Positions 1 through 10,502 of a stretch of DNA of 64,000 nucleotides are shown piece after piece; the stretch's first letter is position 1; each line of letters begins with the position of its first letter. The stretch is from Linum tenue (Eukaryota > Streptophyta > Magnoliopsida > Malpighiales > Linaceae). The translations under genes were made by a program, and so were the position numbers. The stretch spans positions 35,738,513 to 35,802,512 of the forward strand of contig CAMGYJ010000011.1 in the NCBI GenBank assembly GCA_946122785.1. The letters are read 5' to 3'. The notes below the pieces were generated by a model. That model saw only the letters and a list, made by a program, of their open reading frames with translations, did not search any database and was not told the DNA's origin.

Positions 1-439
1 GTAAGTTGGCCCGTTCCACAGAGAAAAGAGAAAAAAATTGACACTCCCTATTCTACCATTCCTACAAACGTTCATGGAGTAGGGAATTTGGGATGGGGGA
101 AGAGTTTTTTCCTCCCTGCTATTATATGTTTTTAATTTAAAAAAATACAACAAATGTACTTAGTGTGATTGGTTATGATCCTTGTTTTTCTTTAAAGTTG
201 TCATGGTTCGAATCCCAATACGTGTCTTTTTAATGAATAAAAAAAAGTAATTGTGAAGACCAAAAAGTCCTTCCTACTTTCACTCTCGTTGCAGGAAATT
301 TGAAATGGGACTCCCGTTTTTCCCTTCGGTGTATTATAATATGCGTAGATAAATCATTTTTAAAAGGCCCAATTAATCATTTTATATTGTAATTATTCTT
401 CTCATTCCATAACCCACTTTCAACAAACTTTGGCCGCCC
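1..439. other. AT-rich DNA without a recognisable gene
   Basis: No convincing coding sequence is visible. The stretch is AT-rich with short A and T runs. The only open frames are below 65 codons, with no motif or codon pattern that would support them. Confidence 0.6.
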
Positions 440-1872
440 TTAACCTCCTTCTCTCTACTAACACCAGGTCCGGCCCTTGGCCGAGAAAGTTTACTAAAAA
501 ATTTATAAAATAACCATGCTAACAAAATAACAAAGAAGAAAGAAATACGAATGGAAAATAAATACAATTCTTCAAAGAAGAGAAATTTTCACTGCTTAAG
601 AAGTCCATATAATTTAAAATTATTGTTCGACCATATAGAAAGAATGGGTGAATTTCTAAAGTACTCTCATGTTACAGATATAACCAGCAACAATGTAGTA
701 ATTTCCCTACAATGAAACAATATTTTTTAATGAAATAAGTTGAACTAATAGAAGTGTATGATAGTATAAAGATTTTAATAAAGGGTAATAAAGAAACTTA
801 AATTGACAATACCATAACAGAAGGACTTAACTGAAATATGGTTAGGCCTGCAATCGAATCCACTTCTGCTCGTTCTTGGCAACTTTGTAGGAGAAATCTT
901 CAATGGTGTGTTTGACAGTTCGTAGTCTAGCATACAGAATGACATACGACAAAGTTATTTTTTAAAATCTATCAATGTGTATATAAATACTTTGCTCAAT
1001 AAAATTTACTTACGGGTTTAGCAATGGGTGCACTAAAGGTTGATTCAAGTTGAAAAATAATCTGCATGCTGAATAGGGCTGGGCATGCGGGCGGATCATC
1101 CGCGGGTTTGGGCCGACCCACCCGCATTTGACCCGAATTTCGTTAAGTGGGTGGGTCTGTGGGTGGGTGACGGGTTGCTCTGGGAGCCATCCGCCGGGTG
1201 GTGGGTGGGTTGTGGGTGGGTGCGCGGGTGACCCGCTCAACCCAACAGCCAAAAGATCAAAGTCGTTGGCGCTAGAGAGGGGAGAGTGGAGACGTTAGAC
1301 ATAAATTAGGACTGCTCCTGGAGTTTGAACCTCAAAGCCAACCTTCCAAATAGCGATCCCTTCTTCTTCCCTTTATTTTTTCCTCTAATTCTTGTGCCTA
1401 GATCACTGCTCTTTCCTTTGTGGAATTATTTTCCTTAGTTTCTTGCACCTGGTAATCATCTTAATCTGTAGAAAACTCTTTCATAATAGAATTTCTAGCC
1501 AATTTAAGAACTAATTCGACATTTTTTGCCGCCCTATTTCATCTTCTTGTTTTCCCCGAGAACTCTCTTCACCTATTATCATGTCAAGTTGACTCTTTAT
1601 ATTGTATACATTGTGATGTGGGTAAACCCACAAACCCACCCGCATCATCCACCATCCGCCCGACCCAACCCGAGACTAAATGTGGGTGGGTGGTGGGTTA
1701 AAAATTAGCAATCCGTTTAAGCGCGGGTGGGTGCATTTTATGGTCAAAATCCACCCGACCCACCCAATGCCCACCCCTAATGCTGAGGATGTAGCAAAGT
1801 AATACATTCCTACTAATGATGAAGCAATTTAATGATTGGATGATGTTCTTATAAATGAGAAATTATAATTAA
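440..1872. repeat. Dispersed duplicate, copy A (interrupted by a hAT MITE)
   Basis: Leaving out the insertion at 1073-1779, this stretch matches 4140-5480 at clearly recognisable but diverged identity. Shared landmarks are the glycine-tRNA-free AT block near 470-560, a 'tttccctacaatgaaa' block near 700, a 'tagtctagcata' block near 930 and a 'tttagcaatgggtgca' block near 1018. The two copies look like an old local duplication later hit independently by different elements. I see no protein that would identify what was duplicated. Confidence 0.6.
1073..1779. mobile_element. hAT-type MITE rich in GGGTGGG words
   Basis: The ends are ATAGGGCTGGGCATGCGGG on the left and CAATGCCCACCCCTA on the right, forming imperfect terminal inverted repeats filled with GGGTGGG/CCCACCC words. 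ATGCTGA flanks both ends (1066-1072 and 1780-1786); hAT elements normally duplicate 8 bp, so this is a 7-of-8 match. The related sequence at about 5440 has no insertion at this point and so acts as an empty site. There is no transposase inside, so the element is non-autonomous. Confidence 0.7.
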
Positions 1873-1878
1873 CTTATG

Positions 1879-2455
1879 TGATGTGAGCCGCAGGAGAAGA
1901 ATACCCGGTCAACTCTTGCAATTCCCTGACCGGGTAATTGAGGTAGAGACCGGGGATAATGTCCAGGGATTTTCCCCGGCCAGGACAACAAAATATCTGA
2001 CCAAGTATTTACACTAGGTTTCGGGTCTGCAAGAGTTTGCCCTTCTTTTTAGGTTTGGTTTTTGTTCCTTTTTGGGTTTTTTATTATTTTATTTGCACTA
2101 GGCTATATAAAGGGTTGTAAACACATATTTTACAGATTAGGTTTTGATGAATGAGAATTTTACAGTGAGTGTGTTTTCCCATAGAGCATGAGAGCTTATG
2201 GTTCATTGCTTTAGCTATCGATGGATTCCATAGCTAGTGCAAGATCCTTGTTCGAGTTTTTTTGTTGAGGATTCCAGAAGAGCTTAGCAAGACTCGTATC
2301 AATCAAGCGATCACACTTGATTGTGAGGAGTATCTACCCCAACGTATCCTTTAATTTTTGATTTGTTGAGAGAAAATCCAGAGAACCCTAAAAAGATCGA
2401 AGCTGCGCAACTTTGACAGAAGAACCTAAGCTTTCACGAGTTTGGGTTCTTATCA
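1879..2455 (+). repeat. 5' LTR of the short element
   Basis: This LTR starts TGATGTGAGCC and ends GGTTCTTATCA. Near its start it has a GC-rich block of CCCGGTC/GACCGGG words (about 1900-2000), followed by a TATA box and a pyrimidine-rich leader. It matches 3476-4053 end to end with scattered substitutions concentrated in the GC-rich block. Confidence 0.88.
2104..2111 (+). promoter_or_regulatory. TATA box of the 5' LTR
   Basis: TATATAAA lies in the context 'aggctatataaaggg' and is conserved at the same place in the 3' LTR (3702-3709). It is the likely core promoter of the element's RNA. Confidence 0.65.
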
Positions 2456-2472
2456 GGTGTTATTAGAGCCCC
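2456..2472 (+). other. Primer-binding site (candidate)
   Basis: Directly after the 5' LTR the sequence GGTGTTATTAGAGCCCC resembles the usual plant primer-binding site TGGTATCAGAGCC (initiator Met-tRNA 3' end) with several changes. Its position supports the LTR boundary. Confidence 0.55.
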
Positions 2473-2559
2473 GTTTAAATCAATGGACAAAGAAGAAGAC
2501 CTAGAAATGGCAAAAGCAATAGAGCAAGTTAATCTATTCTACAGTCGTTGTTTGGTTGA

Positions 2560-3320
2560 AGAGAAGTTGTGTTTTATACTTGTAGATGGAGGGATAAAAT
2601 AAAATTTGATCAGTTTAAGAACAGTGGCAAAATTGGGGCTGCCAATGCGTCTACATCCATCTCCATACACGCTATAGTTTCCTGACGAGAAGATTTCCAG
2701 TATCGTGGTTGGACAGGTTTCTGTGAAGTTTGCGATTGGCAGATATGAAGACACGGTTTTGTGTGACGTGGTGTCCAAGCTTACAAGTCATATTGTATTG
2801 GGACAAGCCTAGTTCCAAGATGGTGGAGTTCATCTGGTTAGCAGAAGGTCCAAAAGTTTTCGATTGCGACATCTGAACAAGGTATTCATTTTGAAACCTT
2901 TATCCTCGGAGGAAGCTGTTGATGGTTCGAAGGCTTTGCAACGATTGCAGTGAGAGTATGAAGAAGAAGCCTCGACACAGCTGGCATCACAGATGACTCA
3001 GGTGCAGGATTTGCTCAAAACTATGGCTGAGCAGAGATCGAGATCGAGTTCTCCGATGCAATAGAGTTCGAGTTCTGAAGAAGTCAACATTGAGGTAGGG
3101 GACGAGCCGAAAGAAGCCACCGATTCCTACAATTTCCTGGAAGGCAACGAAGTGGTTTCTCCAACGTCGAGCACTCTAGAACAATAGAAGGAGGAAGAGG
3201 ATTTATGCGAGACAATTGCGGTGGAGAAAGAGTGGATGATATATCGTGATCCTTTTTACGATAATTATGATGATGACCTCTCTTGCAGAAGCTTACAAGT
3301 TTTGAAGCCATCACTACCCT
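2560..3320 (+). pseudogene. Protease-like remnant of a gypsy-type polyprotein
   Basis: A broken reading frame can be followed through several stop codons. It begins with a retropepsin-like stretch (VDGG where VDxGSTHNF is usual, followed by RTVAKLGLP), then IVVGQVSVKFAIG and SHIVLGQA, resembling the plant Ty3 protease region. After it come a charged linker with SRSSSP and SSSSEE and a tail near the right LTR reading FEGKASSMGRD, like the C-terminal tail of chromovirus-type pol. The catalytic Asp-Ser/Thr-Gly is not intact (DGG) and stops occur inside the protease block, so no functional enzyme is encoded. Nothing recognisable as RT or integrase lies between these two ends. Confidence 0.6.
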
Positions 3321-3462
3321 AGACTAGAGCCCATGTTTGATCAGTTGTTTGAGCTCTTAATTCCATGGGATTGTGGAGACTGTATGTTCTTTCTTGGTGC
3401 TAATTATATAGGGAATTTTGTTTGGAAATCAGGATGGAAAGTTTTGAGGGCAAAGCTTCTTC

Positions 3463-3475
3463 AATGGGGAGGGAT
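3463..3475 (+). other. Polypurine tract
   Basis: AATGGGGAGGGAT lies directly before the TG of the 3' LTR, as expected for the plus-strand priming site. Confidence 0.7.
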
Positions 3476-4053
3476 TGATGTGAGCCGCAGGAGAAGAATA
3501 CCTGGGCGGCACTAGCAATTACCCGACCGGGTAATTGAGGCAGAGACCGGGGATCACGTCCAGGGATTTTCTCCGGTTAGGATAACAAAATACCCGACCA
3601 GGTATTTCGACCGGATTTCGGGTCTGGCCGAGTTTTGCCTTACTTTTAGGTTTAGATTTTTGTTCCTTTTTGGATTTTTGATTATTTTATTTCCCCTAGG
3701 CTATATAAAGGGGTGTAAACACAAATTTTACAGATTAGGTTTTGATGAATGAGAATTTTACACCGAGTGTGTTTTCCTATAGAGCATGGGAGCTTATGGT
3801 TCATTGCTTTAGCTATCGGTGGATTACATAACTAGTGCAAGATCCTTGTTCGAGTTTTTCTGTTGAGGATTCTAGAAGAGTTTAGCAAGACTCTTATCAA
3901 TCAAGCGATCACACTTGATTGTGGCGAGTATCTACCCCCACGTATCCTTTACTTTTCGAGTTGTTGAGAGAAAATCCAGAAAACCCTAAAATGATCAAAG
4001 CTGCGCAACTTTGACAGAAGAACCAAGGCTTTCACGAGTTCGAGATCTTATCA
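3476..4053 (+). repeat. 3' LTR of the short element
   Basis: Runs from TGATGTGAGCC to GATCTTATCA and is followed by the TTATG duplication. It carries the 18 bp near-palindrome ATTACCCGACCGGGTAAT at 3518-3535 and the TATA box at 3702-3709. Confidence 0.88.
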
Positions 4054-4418
4054 TTATGTAACAGTAATGAGCCCCTCCAACAGGGATAACTCTTGTTTTC
4101 TCCACGTATAGTGAATTAAGTACATCGTTGATTGAAGTTTATCAGGTAGGACTAGGCCCGTTCTCTTGGTTGGGAAAGTTTAGAAAAAAAAATATTCACA
4201 TATAACATGCTTACAATATAATAAGAAGATAAGAAATGCAATTGGAGAAAGAAATACAATTTTTCAAAAAAGAAAAGAAAAAATACAGATAATTGGTTGT
4301 CAATACTTTAGCAGGCATATAGTGCAAGATTAGAGTTTCCTCCCCTAAAATATACATAATGAACCCTTAGAAGGAAAGAAAAAGATTGGCCCCTAATAGA
4401 GTTCAGTATCTACCTATA

Positions 4419-4858
4419 CAGCTTGTTTGGATATAATTCTGTTGGAAAATGAATTCCATTTCTTGTGAGAATCTGAATTCAAGTGAGAATTCATTTTAAA
4501 ATTTTATGTTTGGAACAAATCCAAAAGTTTGGGAAATGATTTCATCTTTTTATGTTTGGAAAAAATGGAAATGATTTCTTACAAGTGCTTTTACAATAAT
4601 ATCCTTGGTATTAGTAATTTCAAATCCAAAAGTAGTAAGGGCTTTCTTGTAAAGGTGAGTCAAAATTAATGTGGGGTCCACTAATTCCATCACCCCCTCC
4701 ACCAATTCCGACCACTTTTGGTAGGAATTAGAATTTCCTACTTTTTGCCTTTTGGAATTCCATTTCCTTTTTACTTTTTACTTCCAAACATGAGAATCAT
4801 GGAAAGTTTGGGAATTGGAATTCCATTTCCTCAAAATTTAGCCTTTCCAAACAGGCTG
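4419..4858. mobile_element. MITE with CAGC-TGTTTGG termini
   Basis: The ends are CAGCTTGTTTGGATATAATTC on the left and, read inward from the right, CAGCCTGTTTGGAAAGGC. The interior repeats GGAATTCC and TTTGGGAAATG words in both orientations. ATA flanks both sides (4416-4418, 4859-4861), which would fit a 3 bp PIF/Harbinger-type duplication, but a 3 bp match can be chance. No coding capacity. Confidence 0.55.
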
Positions 4859-5131
4859 ATAGTGTTTATCCCCGTAGACATCAGCTTTATTGATCACAGC
4901 GCGGGCAATGATAAGAATTTTATGATATAAAAAATATCGTACATGATGCAATATTGTCAGTAATAGTGAGTTGGACAATGTATTGTGTACTGGTAAACTC
5001 CCGAATGACTTGTAAGTTGCGGTCACAGCCATCAATAATTTTGTAGTTTCCCTACAATGAAAGTTTTTTTTAATGAAGTAATTCGAAATAATGAAAATGT
5101 ATGCTTTTTAGAAATCATTGAAGAGAGAGTG

Positions 5132-5135
<4 letters not shown>

Positions 5136-5164
<29 letters not shown>
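5136..5164. repeat. Run of 29 cytosines
   Basis: An uninterrupted C29 lies between GTTAA and GAATAATT. It may be a true homopolymer or a length artefact of sequencing. Confidence 0.9.
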
Positions 5165-5504
5165 GAATAATTCGAACACTTCTTACCATGAATGAAGAAC
5201 GTAATCGCAATGGAGTTAGGTCAACAATTGAACACATTTTGGCTCGTTCTTTAGCAACTTCATAGGAGTCCTCTTTAATGATGTATTTGAATTTTTTTAG
5301 TCTAGCATAAGAAATGACATATAGCGAAGTTATTTTTTATAGCAATGCGCATGTATATAAATTCTTTGCATAATGCAATCTACTCACGGCTTTAGCAATG
5401 GGTGCAATATAGGCCGATTCAAGTTTAAAAATAACTTGGATATTGAGGATGAATCGGAGTAATAATTTCCTAATAATGGTGAAGAAATGATATTGTTCTT
5501 CTAC

Positions 5505-5858
5505 TGGAGATCAGATTGTGCAGCAGTAAATGAAGCCCTAGCAATGGCATACCTCTTTTTTGGACCACATATATTGAAGTAATTACACATACTGACGATG
5601 ATTGAGCTTGATTGGGTATGGTAGCTTCAAATTCAGAAATCAAGGAGCTTTTCACGACCAATCGGACCACAGCTCTCCTAAAATTCATACTGGACAATTG
5701 GAGATCAGATTGTGCAGCAGTAAATGAAGCCCTAGCAATGGCATACCTCTTTTTTGGACCACATATATTGAAGTAATTACAAATACTGACGATGATTGAG
5801 ATTGATTGGGTATGGTAGCTTCAAATTCAGAAATCAATGAGCCTTTCAGGACCAATCG
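5505..5858. repeat. Two-unit tandem duplication, about 194 bp period
   Basis: TGGAGATCAGATTGTGCAGC starts at 5505 and again at 5699. About 160 bp after each start are almost identical, with only a few substitutions; the second unit diverges after 'accaatcg'. High identity points to a recent duplication. Confidence 0.85.
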
Positions 5859-5859
5859 T

Positions 5860-7204
5860 GAACCGATATATTTCTCGGCATCGGTTTACTTGGATTAAAG
5901 GTAGACATATTCATGAATTTGTCATCTTCGGCAGAAGAAGTGGAATACCGGGCCTCATTTTCAAGTTTGATATTAAATGAGCTTTTGACATAAGTTGCCT
6001 TCTGAGAACTTTGAATGCCATGTGTTTTGATTGGAAAATCGAAAAATTGATAGAAGGGGATTGTTTGATCTTCAAGGTTGTGAGTTCTTGTACATGGGGA
6101 AGCGTCGGTTTTTTTTATAGGCAGAGACCTTAAAGAAATATATCTTATTTTCCCATTTTATTCAGCCTCGTCGTGGTTCATCTCTCGTTTAAAATTCAAG
6201 AGGTTAGGAAGGCTGTGATTTTTTCGACATTCTGTATGGATGAAAGAACACAGGTTGGAGAGGTAATGCACCTTCTATATGCAAAATGATGTGATCATCA
6301 TTTGCAACGCAACATAAGAATACATGATTAAGTTGATGAGTTGCACTTATGTGCTTCCAAAATATAACTTGCCTTGAAGTGAATCTTGATAACAACATGC
6401 TATATCGGGTTGGTGATGATACGAGCACAAATCCAGCGCACGTATTTATCAAAGTAATGCAGCTTCAAGAACGAACAAGAAAATAGATTTTAGGGTTTTT
6501 GTTTGTTTGGGATAATATGGAATTGAAAGAGCAATCTCAACACAAGATTGGAGAAGGCTCTAACAATATAAAAGGTAGAAGCTCGACCCCAATCAAGGGG
6601 AAAACTTAATTTATAAAAAATAGAAAATTCTCAAGCCTAAAGTTTAAAGAACAAAGGAAATATCAATATTCATCAAACTCTGCCAAAAATTCGTGTCCTT
6701 AGCCCTGTATATAGTTCGGAGCAAATAAAATAACCAAAAATCCGAAAAGAAACAAAATCCTAAACCAAAAAGGTAATTTTAACTCATCATATTCAAATCC
6801 AAGGTCTACCCTAGAATCCACGGTCGTGGATCTCCCCTGCCGAAAATCCACTCATTGTCCTTCTATTCCACGGTATTGGAATTGTCTCTCTAATAGTGGA
6901 TTTTAACTGGTTACCATACGATTCAGGATGCTATTTTGGTGTCCATGAATCTCCAAATTGATGATCCAACGCCTTCACGATGCCTATTGCTTAGAAGCAC
7001 TTCTATTTTCATCTACAACTCACGCCTTTCCTCGGATGTCTCCCAAACAAAACAAACAAGCTTTCAAAGTAGGTACCACGAACTATTTCCCAGAATTAGC
7101 CAAATTTTCAGATTCTTTTTCCCTACCCTTGGTTTCTTCTTTCAAAATCCATGGTAATGGTTTTGGCTCACTGTCCAAGTAACATAAGGTGATATCCATA
7201 ATGT
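5860..7204. other. Intergenic DNA with no supported gene
   Basis: No open frame has a recognisable motif. Overlapping small open frames at 6936-7182 have no family signature. The only distinct feature is the near-palindrome at 6816-6831. Confidence 0.5.
6816..6831. other. Near-palindrome ATCCACGGTCGTGGAT
   Basis: Seven-base arms ATCCACG/CGTGGAT flank a GT centre. It has the same core layout as the words at 23151, 56257, 57362, 57519, 59186 and 59418. The related half-site 'attccacggtattgg' follows about 45 bp downstream. Confidence 0.8.
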
Positions 7205-8290
7205 CAACATGTTTTCCGAGTTGTTTGGATGTGAATGAGAATTTCTATTTGTTGATCATCTGGGTCTTCCATTAGGCGCCTCACCATCTTCATCTGCAAT
7301 CTGGAATGGAAAATTTTTTAACTACAAAAGAAATTAGATGGCTAGAAAGGTTGGCTTCTTTTAGTTGGTGGAAGAAGCACTTTTAGTAATTGTTGTATTG
7401 CAGCGAACCGTTATACTTCTGTGGGTTTTTTAGAGAACCAAAGGAAGCCTTGGCCAAGATAAAAAGAAAGGTGTTATGTTCTTCATTTGGTTTAGCACGC
7501 ATGAGCATAAGAAAATCCATCTAGCGGGATGGGATCGATGTAAGCATCCAAAAAGAAAGGGACTCCCTGACTTGGGAGAGAATTATTTGGGTAATTTGCA
7601 CCCGAACTAGTTGCTTGGGGAGCTTCAGGGGCTGGAGGATGTATCCCAAGGGCAATAATTAGCAAGACTAAATCCATCTTCTGAAGTTTTATGCATATTG
7701 AAGCTCTAGGTCCATTGAATTCATTTTGGCTCGATAGGTGGATAAAGATGTGATGTTTGTTGACACCTTTCTAAGAGTTGTAGCTACTACAGCCTCCCTA
7801 AACAACATAGTCTCAGACAACATTAACATTGAAAATGAAAGCATATCATGGGTACAGAGTCTTAAAACACAGTGGAGAGGGGATGAGAGAGAAAGAGTGA
7901 ACCTTTTAAAACTTCTTGATTCTGTATCACCTTCTGTGTTTTGTGAATAGCTTTTAAGACTAGTCTGGAAGCTATTTCCAATGGGTGGTTTCATTGTTGC
8001 ATCACTGTACACGAACCAATTGGAAGAAAAGGAATTAGAGGATTTCCTCACTAGGTGTTGTAGCAACAAGCTTTTCCACTCAAGATATGTGTTTTTAAGG
8101 GCTGCTTATCAGAACCAGACTCTTTTGAAGGAGAACCTGAACAAGAGAGGTTGGCTTCTCCCATACAGATGCACTATTTAATTAGTGGATGAAAAAGATG
8201 TGGATCATTTGATGTACAAATGTAGATTGTCAAAGGATATTTGGGTATGTGAGAATCGGAAGCATTTTGAGGACTGATTCCACAACCACA
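7205..8290 (+). pseudogene. L1-type LINE, 3' part of ORF2 (broken)
   Basis: Read through stops and frame changes, the plus strand shows the plant L1 order. First comes the RT-proximal motif HLGLPLGASPSSSAIW (near 7250), then KKIHLAGW (near 7510), then a spacer. The C-terminal zinc-binding region has LLKENLNKRGWLLPYRC and DEKDVDHLMYKCRLSKDIW (about 8120-8240), which matches the zf-RVT domain of plant LINE reverse transcriptases. The N-terminal endonuclease and RT palm are missing. No poly(A) tail is visible right after, so both ends are truncated or decayed. No function remains. Confidence 0.72.
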
Positions 8291-8960
8291 AATAGAGAAA
8301 GGCCTTGGAAAAACAAACAAATCCATGAGTGTGGTGCACAAAGATGATTATTTGTGCAATTTGAGTTGGGAAAATAAAGACTTTCCCTTTCTATCCCATA
8401 CATCAAAAGGAAACAACATCAAATAAATCTTTCGGATTTATCTTACTTGCATAGTTGTGAAAGTATGATCACAAGATCTTCTAAATCAAAGAAAGATGAA
8501 TATTCCAATCAAGAAACAAGAAAACTTCACGGAATGTGGCAGAGCAATCCTACACAAAACAAGATCAATCACTCTATGATCATCAATAGGGTTCAGAAGT
8601 GATAGAGGTTCACTATCTGTATTGCTTGAGCAATTGTGATGTTGTGTGGTTTCTCTCTTTAGCATGAGTTCTTGTGAGAAGAGAGAAAGGGGTGTATTTC
8701 TCTATTCTCGTTAAGGGTTTGAGTTCCACCCAAAGGAGCTCAACTTGGAATAAGATAAAAACCTAGACATTAGCTCTCAAAGTGTAATCCACCTTTAAGT
8801 CAAGACGTAAATAAATAGGTCGAACTCGGTTAATAAACATCTTGTGTACGTGTGTGTCTCCCCTAAACTTCCCTATTGTGTGTATGATTCTCAACATGAA
8901 CAATCTCCTGGAGGTTGAACAAGCCAAACACTATTATTTGTATTACTTGCCTATTGGTGG
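8291..8960. other. Non-coding stretch between retroelement relics
   Basis: No supported gene. The sequence is AT-rich with a CT-rich block around 8640-8700. It may be untranslated retroelement sequence belonging to the copia relic that follows, but I see no LTR boundary. Confidence 0.4.
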
Positions 8961-8962
8961 AT

Positions 8963-9297
8963 AGGATACCAGGTCATATAGCAAGAAAGTGCAAGAACAA
9001 GCCAAACACTATTGGCAGTGTTAACTTAACTGAAGAGGATCTGGTGACCATGGTCAGAGAGATGATAGGTTAAGTTAACCTTACCGGTAACTCAGAAGGA
9101 TGGTGGGTAGATACTAGTGCCTTGAAGCATGTATGTAACAATCGCGCTATGTCCAAAACATACAGTGAGGCAACTGCTGATAAGAACATGTTGTTGGGGA
9201 CTGCCCACACCTCTATAGTTGTTGGCTTTGGTAGCATGGACCTGAATTTTACCTCTGGAAAGACGTGGCCTCTACTAGACGTTTTTCCTTCCAAAGA
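8963..9297 (+). pseudogene. Copia gag zinc knuckle and protease fragment
   Basis: The frame reads RIPGHIARKCKNK, the second half of a CCHC zinc knuckle, then an acidic linker (NLTEEDLVTMVREMIG), then EGWWVDTSALKHVCNN. The last is the Ty1/copia protease site, with DTSA replacing the usual DTGA. It ends with DVFPSK, typical of the segment before the GAG-pre-integrase region. One stop codon lies between knuckle and protease, and no integrase or RT follows, so this is an isolated fragment. Confidence 0.75.
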
Positions 9298-9299
9298 AT

Positions 9300-10502
9300 G
9301 ATGAATACGCAGATGTTAGAGATTCCATCACACGTTTGGAGTGGTCTCGATACATTTCTCAGCTCGGGCTAACAACTAGGCGACCCATATTATGGCACAC
9401 ACCGCTTATAGTTGGAACCAACAAGATATTTGGGTTTTCGGGCCCCAGTTGTTAACTGATTCCTATAATATTTTCACTTAATGAAATAATACAGGCTATT
9501 AAATAATTGAAAAGGCAAAAAAAAAATTACTGTTCATTTTATTAAAAAAGAGTTCTAGCTATTTGTTAAAGAAAACTAGTTTCTAGACTAAACCACCACT
9601 ACTTTAAACTAAACAAACTTGGAATAGCTTGTTACTTGAAGGCACTATACAAAGGTACTTTCATATGGGAGCGGATCTCATAAATGAACTTAAGGTGTAT
9701 AACTATGCATAATTATATCCCAATCCGCCACATCAGCAGTCATTTCTTTCCTATAGAAATCGTTTATTTTTTCCTCTTATCTTTAACGGGTTATTTCTCT
9801 CTCGTTTTAAGTCGAATTTTTTTTTCACCGATAGATCATATTAATTGTGCTCTACAAAATGATATCCAATTTGATATATTTTTTGTACAAAAAAATTGAG
9901 ATTTTTTTTACCAGTCTATACCATATGGTATTGATTGGTATACATACTATATGGTATGTTCGCGTACCACAAGATACCAATCCCGGTGGTATAATATGAT
10001 TTTTTTTGTTCTTGTGTTGTTTTTCACCCAAAAAATTTTAGATTCCATATATTATGATTAACTAGCTACTTCTGTGCAAAAAATTTCAAAAATGACTTAA
10101 AAAACGAAGGAGATACCATATGGTATGGAGTTGGTAAAGAGGTATGAATTTTTTTTCTCAAAAAATATTCAAAATGGATCACATTAACTCGTTTCATGTT
10201 TGAAAAAAATTTGAAATCTGAGTTAGAATAAAGAAGATAAAAGTTAATAAGAAAATTAGGAAAATTAAACTATCTTTAATTCTCCCTTGTTAAATCTGGA
10301 TTTTTTGAGCACGAAGATTTACTATCCGATGCATGGTTATGCACCGCATTTGTTGCGTATGTATACAATATCGTCCGTTAAATGATATAACATGAGCAGA
10401 ATCTTCGTGAAATATTGATTTTCATTTTACTTCCCTTTTCCATTACTAAAGAGACTACCGGTTAAACTTCTTTTTTATATCCTTGGACATTCTTCCTAAC
10501 AT
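9300..10502. other. AT-rich intergenic DNA with small inverted repeats
   Basis: No gene is supported. 'ccatatggta' and 'ataccatatgg' words recur at 9915-9985 and 10110-10125 in both orientations, and CACGAAGATT at 10310 is mirrored by AATCTTCGTG at about 10400. These could be old MITE remains, but I cannot place ends or target duplications. Confidence 0.45.

Larger units (their letters stand above)
1879..4053 (+). mobile_element. Short non-autonomous LTR retrotransposon
   Basis: A 2175 bp element has two LTRs of 577 and 578 bp, each beginning TGATGTGAGC and ending TTATCA (perfect TGAT/ATCA ends), a primer-binding-site-like sequence after the left LTR, a purine tract just before the right LTR, and a 5 bp duplication TTATG at 1874-1878 and 4054-4058. 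Only about 1.0 kb lies between the LTRs. It shows a protease-like remnant but no reverse transcriptase, RNase H or integrase, so this is a deletion derivative of a Ty3-type element that must have moved using enzymes from elsewhere. The LTRs have diverged noticeably, so the insertion is not recent. Confidence 0.88.
4140..5480. repeat. Dispersed duplicate, copy B
   Basis: Diverged copy of 440-1072 plus 1787-1872, as described there. It carries its own insertion (4419-4858) and a cytosine run (5136-5164) that copy A lacks. No gene product is recognisable. Confidence 0.6.
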
